Source of the DNA: Sparassis latifolia
Lineage: Eukaryota; Basidiomycota; Agaricomycetes; Polyporales; Sparassidaceae
Assembly (NCBI GenBank): GCA_018466975.1
Contig: CM031555.1
Location: forward strand, 620,001 to 684,000
Direction: 5' to 3'
DNA length: 64,000 nucleotides
Part shown: piece after piece, positions 43,785 to 54,249 of the stretch
Layout: each line of letters begins with the position of its first letter
Numbering within the stretch: the stretch's first letter is position 1
The notes under the pieces: model-generated
What the model saw: only the letters and a program-made list of their open reading frames with translations
The model's database searches: none
What the model was told of the DNA's origin: nothing
Program-made: the position numbers and the translations under genes

Positions 43785-46150
43785 ATGGCAGGTTCGCAAC
43801 CAGCATCTAGAAGGAGCAGTCGCCCTGGCTCCCCGCATGTGGAAGGTCAGGACAACCGCCGCGTCCGCCGACGGAAGGAGAGGGAGAGAGAGAGGGAGAA
43901 GGCAGGCAGCGGAGACGCGGTGGCTGCCACGCCGAGCGGGAGCCGACGGCATACCGAGAGCACCGGAAATGAGGGGGTGAAGACGCGGGAGAAGGGGAAG
44001 GGGAAAGAGAAGGTGAACGGGACCGAGAAGGCGAACGGGACCACGGTGCAGGAGACGGGAAAGGTGCAGGGGAAGGGGAAAGGGAAAGAGAAGGAGAAGG
44101 CGGACAAGGATGTCAGTCTGACCAACCCGTTTGGCTCGGCAGACTTCATCGCATTCGATGTGTCGGACGACGAGAAGAGCGCGGTTCCCCAAGCAGACTC
44201 TCGCCCCGTGCGGGAGTGGGACAAGGGCAAGGTACGCGAGCGTGAACGCGAGTACGCAGGACGGGAGCGCGAGTATGCAGGGCAGAAGCGGGAGTACGCA
44301 GGGCGGGAGCGCGAGTATGCAGGGCGGGAGCGCGAGTATGCAGGGCGCAAGCGCAAGGTGGACGAGTTCGACCCTGACGACGCATACGCGAACAACAGGC
44401 AGCGCGTCGCCGCCCCCTCGCGCAAGGCGCCGTGGGCCGCGGACGTCGCCTGGGAGAGCTGTAATAACGTCGCGGAGATGTGCGTCCTCACCCTTCCTGT
44501 CTTGTGCGTGCGTGCTCATGTCAGATCCAGGCTGCACCGCGATGTGGAGGCGTTCGTCCGGTACATCTCCCCCACGCCCGTCGAGGACGAAGTCCGCACC
44601 CTCGTTGTCATGCTCGTAACGTATGCTATTACACAGGCCTTTCCCGACGCGCAGGTGCTGCCATTCGGAAGCTACGAAACCAAACTGTATCTTCCGTTGG
44701 GGTGCGTTATAGCTACTCTATCTACGTACACGCGCTCACGGCCCTGCAGGGACATCGACCTCGTGGTCCACTCCCAGTCGATGGCGTACAGTGACAAGGA
44801 GACCGTTCTGTGGGCGCTCGCCGACACGATGAAGCATGCCGGGATCACCGACCGGGTGAAGATCATCGCGAGGGCGAAGGTGCCCATCGTCAAATTCGTC
44901 ACGACGCACGGCCACTTCTCCGTCGACATCAGCGTGAACCAGATCAACGGCGTCGCCGCGGGGCATATGATCAAGCTCTTCCTCGCCGAGTTCCCTGCGC
45001 TGCGCAGCCTCGTACTCGTCGTGAAGTCGTTCCTGAGCCAGCGCAGCATGAACGAGGTCTTCACCGGCGGCCTCGGGAGCTACAGCATCGTGTGCCTGGT
45101 CATTAGCTTCCTGCAGATGCACCCGAAGATCCGCAGGGGCGAGATTGACCCGTCGAAGAATTTGGGCGTCCTGGTGATGGAGTTCTTCGAGCTCTATGGG
45201 TGCTATTTCAACTACCACGAGGTTGGGATCTCGTTGAGGGACGGCGGGACGTACTTCAACAAGGAGGACCGAGGTTGGCTAAATTATAACGAGCCCAGGC
45301 TGCTGTCGATAGAAGATCCGGGAGACGCAAGTGAGTGCGCATTAGCACGCGCGTCATAGTAGTCCTGACGCTTGCGTTTCAGCAAATGACATCTCAAGGG
45401 GATCGTATGGAATAGCCAGAGTGCGCACGACTCTTTCAGGCGCGCACGGCATCATGACCGCGGCGGCATACTTGCAAGCGGGTATTTTCAACGCGCGAAG
45501 ACAACGACGTGACTGTCGATCTGCGGTTCACGGACAGACCGGAAGAGCTGAGCATCCTCGCCAGCGTCATGGGCGTGACGCAGGAGGTAGGTACATTTCG
45601 ACAGAGTACCATAATTGTTCTGACTTTTCGGCATTGGCAGACTATCAACCATCGGCGGCTGGTGCAAGAAGTCTATGACTGCGGTGTGCTGCATCGGATG
45701 CTCGGTCTGACGCCGCAGGCGACGCTGGCACCGAAGGTATCGCGGCCAGAGCCGAACGGGAAGTCGCGCGCATCGCAGAAGGAGAGCGTGCAGACTGCCT
45801 GGGAAGAGGCCGACATGGAGCTCGAGTCGGACGAAGAGAGAGACGGAAAGGTTTCGGACGAGGACAGCCGGTACGACATCGACAACCGGGTGCAGCCGCC
45901 AAAGAAACGGCAAAGGGTGGGGAAGCAGCAGGACATGCACACGGTGTACACGACGGACGAGGAGGACGAGGATGGTGAGATTCTGGACGATGGAGAGGAT
46001 GGGCTGTCGAGGGAGGAGCTGGAGTATGATCTGTCGGGGCTGCAGGAGGACGAGGTTGGCAGGAAGCTGGAGGCACAGGAGCGGCGTCGGTCGTACTGGA
46101 TATCGAAGGGGTTAGACGTAGCGTCTGACACGAGCGGTACGGTCGAGTAG
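43785..46150 (+). CDS. Non-canonical poly(A) RNA polymerase, Trf4/Cid14-like
   Basis: The frame is open from further upstream, but the ATG at 43785 (MAGSQPASRRSSRPGSPHV) is chosen because the earlier part overlaps the MTU1 leader and promoter. Residues 1–220 are charged and disordered (RRRKEREREREK, GKGKEKEKADK) and include a 7-residue tandem repeat. The nucleotidyltransferase domain begins near VTYAITQAFPDAQVLPFGSY. After a 51-nt intron (44703–44751) the metal-binding motif reads PLG|DIDLVV. Later landmarks are VKIIARAKVPIVKFVT, HFSVDISVNQINGVAAGHMI, LVVKSFLSQRSMNEVFTGG, SYSIVCLVISFLQMHP and the PAP-associated domain NLGVLVMEFFELYG. The tail is acidic. Such enzymes are the polymerase of the nuclear TRAMP complex and add short A-tails that mark RNAs for the exosome. 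Confidence 0.9.
44244..44348 (+). repeat. 21-bp coding minisatellite, five copies
   Basis: Five in-frame copies of a 21-base unit encode (E/K)REYAG(R/Q). The copies differ by a few synonymous or conservative changes, and the unit is a multiple of three so the frame is kept. Confidence 0.9.
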
Positions 46151-46313
46151 CCGGCTGGTTTTATAATATTTGTTTCGAGCTGAAGCGCCGGAATATTCAT
46201 GGTCGCGTGGATTCAGGATCAGACTGCGTCTTCTTCTTCTGCGGCCAACAGCTCAGATCACTCCAGTCGCTGGTCGCGAGTGTTCTCCCTCACCCTCCTT
46301 CTTCCAGATAATA

Positions 46314-49291
46314 ATGTGAGTAGATATTCAGCACAGCTCGCTGCAGCACCCTAACCGCACTCTGCAGGTCCGCCGCACCCAAGTCGCAGGTGAACTTGAA
46401 GGACCGCATCGCAGCCCTTCAGCAGCGCAATGCCGGCTCCAGCGAACCGAAACCGCTCCCGCAGACGACGAACCCGACGACGGGCAGTCTCCGCGACAAG
46501 ATTGCCTCCTTCGAAAAGCAGGGCGCCGTCCCCGTCCCTCGCGGTAGCTTTGGTCTCGGCGCACTCCCCGTCGACGACGGCTCCTCCAAGCGCCGTGGCG
46601 AGATGTACGGCAATCGTGTCCCTGGCCTCTCCAGGCCTACCACCCCTGTCTCCGCTACCCACCTCAGTACCGCCCTCCACACTACCGCCCTGCCAGAACG
46701 CCGTACACGCCGTGTATCCGCCTCAGACCTCTCAGCCTCGGCGAGCATGCTGCTCCGTGATACGCCTTCTTTCCCCGAATCTGTGGACGAAGACGCATTG
46801 GTAGCGACCTCAGATGTTCCCTCAGAGAATCAGATTTCGCCTACGTCTCCTCGTCGCCCTTCGCCATCCAAGACGCACCAGGGAAGACGCAGTGTATCTG
46901 ACATTCTCATGAGGTTCAACACGCTCACTTCTCCAGTTGGAGAGACTCTAGGGGAACGCAGGGAAAAGAGCTCGTCTCAGGCCGTGGAACCGCAGTCGGA
47001 AGCACCATCGGCGCCTGTCATCATCGTGTCCTCGGAGCCGGTAGTCCACGAATTTCAAGCCATCGAGCCATCTCACCCTCCGGGAGATTATTCATTGTCT
47101 GACCGTACGGATTTGGTGCAGAGTAGTCAGCCCATCGATGCAGCCAACGTCGAATCATGTCGCTGCAGAGACCATGACATGCCCAGCGTACATGCCGAAA
47201 CCGTCGAGGTGGAGCCAATATCTAGCTCACCACGTTTTTCCCAGATCATTGCTGAGGCTGAAAGCCAGGAGGCGCCGCAGCGCGTTTCGGTCCCGGTGTC
47301 CAACGCTGAGTCTGCGGTCAGTACCACTCCAGCAACCACGAAGCTCTCTCCAGCAGACACAGCGAACATTGACCAAGCTCCAGCTGGTTCTCCTACTTCC
47401 TCACTTGTTATTGCAAGTACGATAGAGGCATCGATCTCGGAGGAATCTGGAATGGGATCTGATGCGGAGGACGTCTTCAAGGATGCTTTCGATATCGCGT
47501 CGGTGACCGATCGCACGTCCTCGGGCTCGAGCAAGCTTTATACGCCGACCGACTTCGTGGACTTCCCGAGCACAGAGTCCAGTCCGAGCAAGGAAATGTA
47601 CGGCGAGGACAGGTTCTTCGACGCCACGAATGAAGGCCTCACACTCGACGCGCAGCACGCGATCCTCGCCACCGCACCACGCGCAGCGTCATCGCCGGCC
47701 AGCACCACCCTCGCGATTCACATCCCCGTCGCGGACGAGGCGGACGACGTAGGGAATCAGAGCCTCGCACTCGACGCGGGCGACGCGGTCATCGTCTCCG
47801 AGCGCCCGCGCGTCGTCTCCCCGACCCGCGCGGTGCTCGTCCCCGTCCCACACGCCCTTTCGCCCACGACCTCCGCGTCCCCGTCCCCGTCCTCGTCTCC
47901 GACCTCATCCGCTCTCCCGTCCCCAGTCACCGCCCCCTCCACCGCAACCTCCTTCGTCGAGCTCTCGCTGACGCCCAAACCCGTGCAGAAGACGTTCCGC
48001 GCCGTCGTGCACCGCAGGGTCCCTACACCCCTCCAGCTCGCCCCGCCCCCCCAGGCGCAACTACAGCCCCGCGCACAGTCCGCGCGCGCAGCGCGGTCCG
48101 CTCGATCCGTGCAGCCTGTCCCCGTGCAGCCCGCCTCCGCGGAGTTCGGTGACCTCGCTGCGCTGCTCGTGGACGCAGCGCTGCTCGAGCAGCAGCTCTC
48201 CGTGCTCGGCAGTCCGCCGAAGAACGTGCAGGCCACCAGTGCGTCCCCCGTCTCCGAGTCGGCGCTGCTGGAGCCTGAGACTGAACCTGAGTTGCTTGAG
48301 CCAGAGACGCCGCGGGCAGCGGAAAGCCCACAGCACATCGACTCTCCTGCCGAGGTCGAGGTCGTCCACGAGTCATTGCGCGACCTGGTGTTCCCCACTT
48401 TACCCTGGGAGACCGACCCGGAGCCCGAGCCCAAGCCCGAGATTGAGCCGCGGCGGGAGCAGCAACCGCTCCCTCCGCTCCCGCAGACGCCGCAGAAGGA
48501 GAAACCAAGCTCGGACGCGCGCTCACTATACGAGTCCCCGCCCCCTCCGCCGCCGCCCACGAAGAGCCCGCGGCAGCGCTACTTCTCGACGCTGCTCGCG
48601 CGGCGTCCGACCGCGCCCCCGGCTGTTGCGTACCCGCGCGCGAGCATGTCAATAAGCTCCGAGACGTCGGAGGACGAGTCCGTGCTGGTCACGCTCCCGC
48701 AGGAGCTCGGGTCCGACACCAGCTCGGTGCGCAGCTCAAACCGCTCGCTCAAGCTCCCCGGCCGGAAGGGCATCGCGCGCGCGACCTCGTTCGCAGACAG
48801 GCTCTGGCACAAGCGCGATAGCACCCGCTCGAGCGTCTCGCCGCACAGTCAGGGTATGTTTTTCGTTTCGAACCGCTAAATGTTTCCGGTATAAGAGGGA
48901 CTGACGTTCTGCAGAGGACGAAAGCCGCCTGTCCGCCCGCGGTGTGCAGCCCCGCGCGCCTTCCCCGAGGCTCATCATTCCCTCGCCCGCGCCGACACCG
49001 CGTTGGAACCAGAGCCGGCCCACGCCTGAGCAGCGACCGACCTCGTGGGTGTCCGTCTCGTCCTTCTCGTCCGCCGGCGGGAACACCTCCTTGCTCGACA
49101 GCGAGCTCTTTGACGCCTTTCCGTCCGTGCCCGACGACGTGCACCCAGTACCGCCCATCCCCGAGCACGGGAGGATGTCCTTCCTGTCCCCCTTGGCCTA
49201 CGCAGGACCCCCGAGTGCGGGCGTCGTGGACCGCGCGAACCTTCCGCCGCGCTCCTCGAGCCTCCCGAAGCAGCGCTCCACGCTGGCATGA
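46314..49291 (+). CDS. Long disordered hypothetical protein; start codon split by an intron
   Basis: The large exon has no usable in-frame ATG near its start. A 52-nt intron (46316–46367, GTGAGT...CTAAC...CTGCAG) places A-T (46314–46315) next to G (46368), making ATG-TCC-GCC, and the protein starts MSAAPKSQVNLKDRIAALQQ. Near the N-terminus two related motifs, LKDRIAALQQRN and LRDKIASFEKQGAVPVPR, lie about 30 residues apart. The rest (about 950 residues) is Ser/Pro/Glu-rich and probably unstructured, with poly-Pro (PPPPPPPTKSPRQRYF), alternating acidic tracts (EPEPKPEIEPR) and a basic patch (GRKGIARATSF). A second intron at about 48855–48914 leads to the last exon, ending SSSLPKQRSTLA. Poly-Pro stretches suggest SH3 or actin-cytoskeleton partners, but this is only inference. 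Confidence 0.75.
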
Positions 49292-49643
49292 GGTGCGCGC
49301 CGGTAACTGGCTGAATTCTCATTCGATCCGTTCATTCGCCATTTTGCATTTCATCTCATCTCCCATATCTCTCCCTCTGCGTACTGCTTCAGCTTTGGAA
49401 CTCTAGACCCACACACATATACAATGTAATGCTCCCGCATATCGCGCGCTGCTGCATCTCACTCTTGCATAAGTAGTATGGCAATCTTATTACCCCTCAA
49501 ATCCGTCCTGTGTTGGCGATCGAGAGAGATTAGAATCATACAATAGCGAGCATAATGTTACACGAACTACGAGTAAGTTAACCAAAAACCAGAAGCCACA
49601 TACCCATGGGGAGAAGTAAAATAGGCATACGCATGAACCATGA
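49292..49643. other. Convergent 3' intergenic region
   Basis: 3' ends of the disordered-protein gene and the CENP-C gene face each other; nothing else was recognised. Confidence 0.5.
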
Positions 49644-51864
49644 CTACGTTTTCGTCGACGCTGCCCGCCTGAGCGCCGCGGCACCGGCGGCATGCGCAGG
49701 CTGCGCCTGCAGCGTCTCCGACGAACCGCGCGCGCTCGACGAGCGATGAGCGACCGGACTGCCCGAGCCGCCACCCGAGTGTCGGTGACTTCGCAACAGG
49801 AGTTTCTGGCTGAGCGAGCGGGCGCGGCTCGAGCTGTTGTCGTCCTCATCTTCGTCCTTAGACACCTTGCGGGCCTGGGCGAAGAAGAGCTTCGCGTCGC
49901 GCTCGGCGACGTTCTCAATGTAGTACATGTTGCCTGGTAGTGGAAAATATAGCATATAGTCAGCTCTCTGAAAGCTCCCCGACTGCAATCACGGTTACAA
50001 ACCAAGAACGCACCTCGTGGGACGAGAAACACGCCTCCGGTTGTCAGTATATAGCTGGTGTGATGGACCTTGAAGTTGACCGCGCCCTCGATGACGTAGA
50101 AGACCTACCGACGGGTCAGACCTCCATGTATGCGCATAGGGTGACACAGATATACGCACGAATGTATTGTCTCTGGTGCTTTTTGTCGGTTTCTGCTTGT
50201 TGGGAGGGATGATGAGTTGGCCCGCCGCAATAAAGTCACCGTCGCCGAATATCTTCTGAAAGAAGAAATCATTATTGGCCGCCGGCTTAGGTGTCAGCAT
50301 TTTTGCAGTGAATGCCACCCCTGCCACATATCGTCTCAGCCCAACGTCCGACCTAACAAAAGATGTCACTCACGTCTGGTAATCTCGGTCTTGGTCTCGT
50401 AATCTTCCACCATGCCAGATGGGTTGGTCGCAGTATCCCAGCCCTCCTCCGGATTATATACCAGACTCGCCGGGTCAATTTCCTCGACAGGTTGACTCTT
50501 GCTCTTGCTGCGGAGCTTCTTTCGCCTGCGATACTTCGCGCCCAGAGGCTCTGGTTCCTCCTTAGGTATGCGAAGGATTTCCTTGATGGTCGGTACAAGA
50601 GATATACCCGACTCTCGTCGTCCATAGACTACCTTCTCGCAACGCCACCAATCCAACGGTTTATACCGTGTGCGTGTGCCGCGACGGAGCCCATCTGCGT
50701 TATTGTCGTCCGGGATTACTGCAGGAACATAAGCAAGCTGTCATATAAACACTAGCGATAAACAGTAGACCTTCGCGTAGCACGTTCTCCTTCCGAGGTC
50801 TTCCTCGTGGCTTCTTTGCGCCCTCGTTCTCCGTACGTTTCTTCTTGCTTGCAGGTTGCTCCTTCTGTAGGCTATCATCCTTGTCCTGGACCCCTCTCTT
50901 GCGCGGCCGTTCTTCTTCCACCTCTTGTACATCCTCATCCATTGGCTCCTGTTCGATTTCCGCGAAACCTTGTGCGATCTCGTCCTCCATTTCCGGGTCC
51001 TCATCCTGGCGCGGTGGATTGACGCTTGCGCGCTGCTTCCCTCTTGCCCTGGCGCTAGGAGAATCGTACACGCCGGGCTCCTGGTCTTCGTCCTCGTCCT
51101 CCTGGTCAATTTGCGCAAAGCTGGTGCGCCGCGAAACATGTCCGTTCACTTTCAGGTGGGACTGTGGTGGTGGGGGCGATATGGCCGGTTCGTTGTCGGA
51201 ATCATCGTCATCGAACCCGCCGAAGCCTCCGCCTTTATCCATGCTAGGACCATCGTTGTCTACATGGATATCCTCGAAATCCTGCGCTACCGTAGACTGA
51301 GACAAATGGGAAGGTCCAGATATCGATGATCGGCCACGTCCAAGCGACTTGCGACCGTTCACAGCAGGGGAACCCCGCGGGGACGGCACCTTGTCGAAGT
51401 CAACATCGGCGCCGTGGGCTACCGGGCGCAAGGACGAGCCGACGCGTTGCACGCTCGACGTTAAGGTACGAACGCGTGCATTCGCAAAGTATGCTGAAGG
51501 GCTTTTGGCGGTGCCTGCAGGTCGCGCGCGGTCAGGACAGATTGTCGTGGCGTTCTATGAGTGGAGACTCACTATCCTCGAGGTCCATAGACATCTCACC
51601 ATTCTCGTCGTCCTCTTCCTCTACAATGGGAGTCTTTGGCTTGGGAGTGCGCCTCTTGCGTGCATTGTGCACTCGCGGGGGTGTGCGCTGGTCCGCTTGG
51701 CTGATAACTTTGTCGAACGGCTCGAATTCGTCGGATTTGTGGTCGACGTATGCGACCGCCATGCCGGTCTTCTTTCCATGCTGGAGATCATCTCCGCGGT
51801 ACGGAACATACTTCGTGGGTGGTCTGCGAGAGCCGATGCTGCTTTTGCGTGAAGAGGCGGGCAT
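49644..51864 (-). CDS. Kinetochore protein CENP-C / Mif2
   Basis: The ATG at 51864 begins MPASSRKSSIGSRRPPTKYV and is followed by VPYRGDDLQHGKKTGMAVAY, the conserved Mif2 N-terminal motif. A long acidic, Ser-rich middle (GGFDDDDSDNEPAISPPPP) and a basic cluster (ASKKKRTENEGAKKPRGRP) lead to the CENP-C signature DWWRCEKVVYGRRESGISLV, which binds the CENP-A nucleosome. The C-terminal cupin dimer domain reads AAGQLIIPPNKQKPTKSTRD, VNFKVHHTSYILTTGGVFLV and PRGNMYYIENVAERDAKLFF. It then ends in a Ser/Arg-rich tail with RRAASTKT and a stop at 49644. The protein links centromeric chromatin to the outer kinetochore. No in-frame ATG lies between the chosen start and an upstream stop. Confidence 0.92.
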
Positions 51865-51965
51865 GAGGTCGTCGTTGGACTCGAGGCTGAGCTCGCTGGG
51901 TGTGGCCGAACTTCGGCAACTTGCAATCGCGTGATTGTAACCGTGACTATGTAACCGTGATCATG

Positions 51966-52482
51966 TCACACAACTACCAGATCGAGACGACGCATATGAA
52001 CCTTCATCGAGTCCCCCGACCTTTTGCTATAGTCCTGTGTGCATGCCCGGATGCAGTACGTTCCACCGACCTCTGCGTCCAGCACTCTTCCTGTTTCTTC
52101 CCACCAAGCTCCTCCCATTTCTTCATCTTTATCTTTGTGCTTGGAATCCAGGCCCTGTCGTCGTTCCAACACGACGCGTCTTGCATCCCCAGGCATCGCA
52201 CTGAAGTCAACCTCCAAATGCACGAGCCTCTTGACTGTGACCAACCCTCTTCTCATCTCAAGCAATTCCCGATTTCGATCCATTCTTCGTGTGCACCCAC
52301 ACTCGTCCACCCTGTCACAAGGTATATTTCTGACGGTGTGGTCGTGTTCTGGAAGAAGAAGAGGGGGTGTCCGGACCAAGAGGATTGGCGCTCCGCGACT
52401 CACGCAGGAAAGCCACTATCGCCGGTGAAGACGCTGTACATGGGTGAAGGACCTCCAGGGTGGCGAGTTCTGTGATGGTCAT
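51966..52482 (-). pseudogene. ABM-like (antibiotic biosynthesis monooxygenase-type) gene, frame broken
   Basis: MTITELATLEVLHPCTASSP starts at 52482. Through a small intron it continues GHPLFFFQNTTTPSEIYLVT and GWTSVGAHEEWI, a pattern of dimeric alpha-beta barrel proteins related to the ABM family. After EEWI (about 52290) the sensible reading moves to another frame, NRELLEMRRGLVTVKRL, HLEVDFSAMPGDARRVVLER, RQGLDSKHKDKDEEMGGAWW, ending at 51966. A loss of a few bases that is not a multiple of three explains this. No splice pair fits. The function of such fungal proteins is not known; they may act on small molecules or be stress proteins. It may be a recent pseudogene or a sequence error. Confidence 0.55.
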
Positions 52483-52722
52483 GGCTTCTAATTGCCTGAG
52501 AGCCATGCTTCTGCCCTTCTTATACTCATGCTCCGCGTTGGTGCAGGTGTACGCGTCACCTTGTTACCACATTCGAGCGTTGCTTTCGATCAGGGGCTCC
52601 AAACCACGCAAATGTTAACCGTAACGTCCGTGGTTTTGGCAGGAGAACAAATATGCCCAAATAGCTGTTCATTGAAGTGGAGTCGCTTCGTTGTTTGATG
52701 TTCTGCGCAGATCTCAATCGTG

Positions 52723-53885
52723 ATGGAGAAAAACGTACCGCAGGATTCTCCCGTTGGTATACTCCCTAATGTAACGATTAAACTTCATATTCCTCTGCCC
52801 AACCTGTCAGATACCGATTTTACTCCTTGCTGGGCTGCCGCATTGGATATTCCTACGTCTTGTCTGCCCCTCTTTTCTTCCTATCCCTTGCGTTGGCTCT
52901 GCTACTTAGGTTTTTGTTTGACTGGTTCCAGAGGTGACCTGAAACATACCCGCAAGCTGAATCTTTACATGTCAACGACGACGACCAGACACTCCTGAGC
53001 GCATCTGCTACTTTCTACTTCCATCCTGAACGTTCTGCTTTCCTCGTCGATCCAGACATGTGCAAGCGGGATATACCTGCTGAGACTGATACTGACAATA
53101 GCGGCGGAGACGAACTTTGGGACTGCCTGATGGAAAGGGAAAGTGAGCGGTGTGTAGTGACGGGAACCTCTCACAGACTATGCAGTGCAGCACACTTGGT
53201 TCCCTTCAGAAGAGGAAATAAGGTGCGTTGTCAAAGTAAATATAGCACATCGTTACTTATATGGTTATTGCAGTACATCGAATTGCTGACGAGGCGCAGA
53301 AGGTATGAGGATGAAGACGATCCCATTATCGACGATGTCAACGACCCCCGCAACGCATTATTCGTTAACTTGTTCCTGCGCATTGCAATTGGGAGCATGC
53401 GGGCCGCATTCCTACAGGTACGCCGTATTCATAGTTTAGTGTAGTAAATGGGCATGCCAATGTATGTTTAGACTCCGAATTTCATCCTGAATCCAGAACA
53501 TATCAATTCACAATACACCGGCGGTTCTCATATCTTCCTACATTACTTTGCTCAACCATTGGAACTTGACCAGGCTGTCAAGGCCAGCATCCCACACGGC
53601 CAACCCATCCGGCTTCCCGAGCCGATGAATCGAGAGATCTGGCCACCGCACGCTATATTTGCGGCTTATTACGGGTGCGTGGCTTTAAATACACGGCCTG
53701 TTCAATCGTTTGTGGACAGAGTGCGACAGGAGTGGGCGGGTAAGGGCAATATGTTCCAGGTTAGACCTGATGATATGAAGAGCAAGCGGACCTCTGCCCA
53801 CGTTTGGAGCGAAGCGGCGCAGGAACGGAGAGCGCAGCGCGGACAGACAGAGGAGACATGGAATGTCCTAACGATGTATCAATAA
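52723..53885 (+). CDS. HNH-nuclease-domain protein of basidiomycete type
   Basis: MEKNVPQDSPVGILPNVTIK starts at the ATG at 52723. After one intron the reading is SLHVNDDDQTLLSASATFYF and FLVDPDMCKRDIPAE. The HNH-like core is ERCVVTGTSHRLCSAAHLVP, with the first conserved Cys and His, then after an intron DDVNDPRNALFVNLFLRIAI with the central Asn. The usual third His (family pattern LHxxF) is replaced: this protein has NLFLRIAIGSM. The C-terminal part (NREIWPPHAIFAAYYGCVAL, SFVDRVRQEWAG) is typical of these large basidiomycete families, whose role is unknown. Loss of the metal-binding His suggests a non-cleaving member. Stop at 53885. The first exon is less certain. Confidence 0.75.
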
Positions 53886-54249
53886 TTGTTGCATGGTGCC
53901 GCACGAGAACGCGAGCATGAAGAGAGAGCTAGGGAGAATGCGAGGGAGAAAGTGAGTACGTGGTTGCACGAGACCGAGGTCGAGGAGCAAGTCGGTGAAG
54001 CTCCCAGTTAGTGTACCTGTACCACATCTCTGTACTGCCATACACCGAAACTGTATTGTGGTACAGCGCGGGTTCTGAACTATGACCAAATATTACAGTG
54101 CCACGCAATAGTTGTGTCGACGCATGTGAGGGACTGGGAAGGGATCCGACAAAGTCAAAGCAAATTAGTTACAGCATAATAAATACCACTCTCGCCAATA
54201 CACAAGCATTGTATCTCGGATAACTCCAATACCTCCGACCGTCTGCGTC
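53886..54249. other. Convergent 3' intergenic region
   Basis: Between the HNH-domain gene and the AP-2 mu gene; no gene was seen. A minus-strand open frame here shows no conserved motif. Confidence 0.5.

Noticed and set aside
46340..46360. CACCCTAACCGC, considered as a telomere-like motif
   Set aside because: A single unit that is better explained as the CTAAC branch site of the first intron of the disordered-protein gene.
47757..48652. Gly/Ser- and Arg/Ala-rich minus-strand frames
   Set aside because: They are shadows of the Ser/Pro-rich disordered-protein exon on the plus strand.
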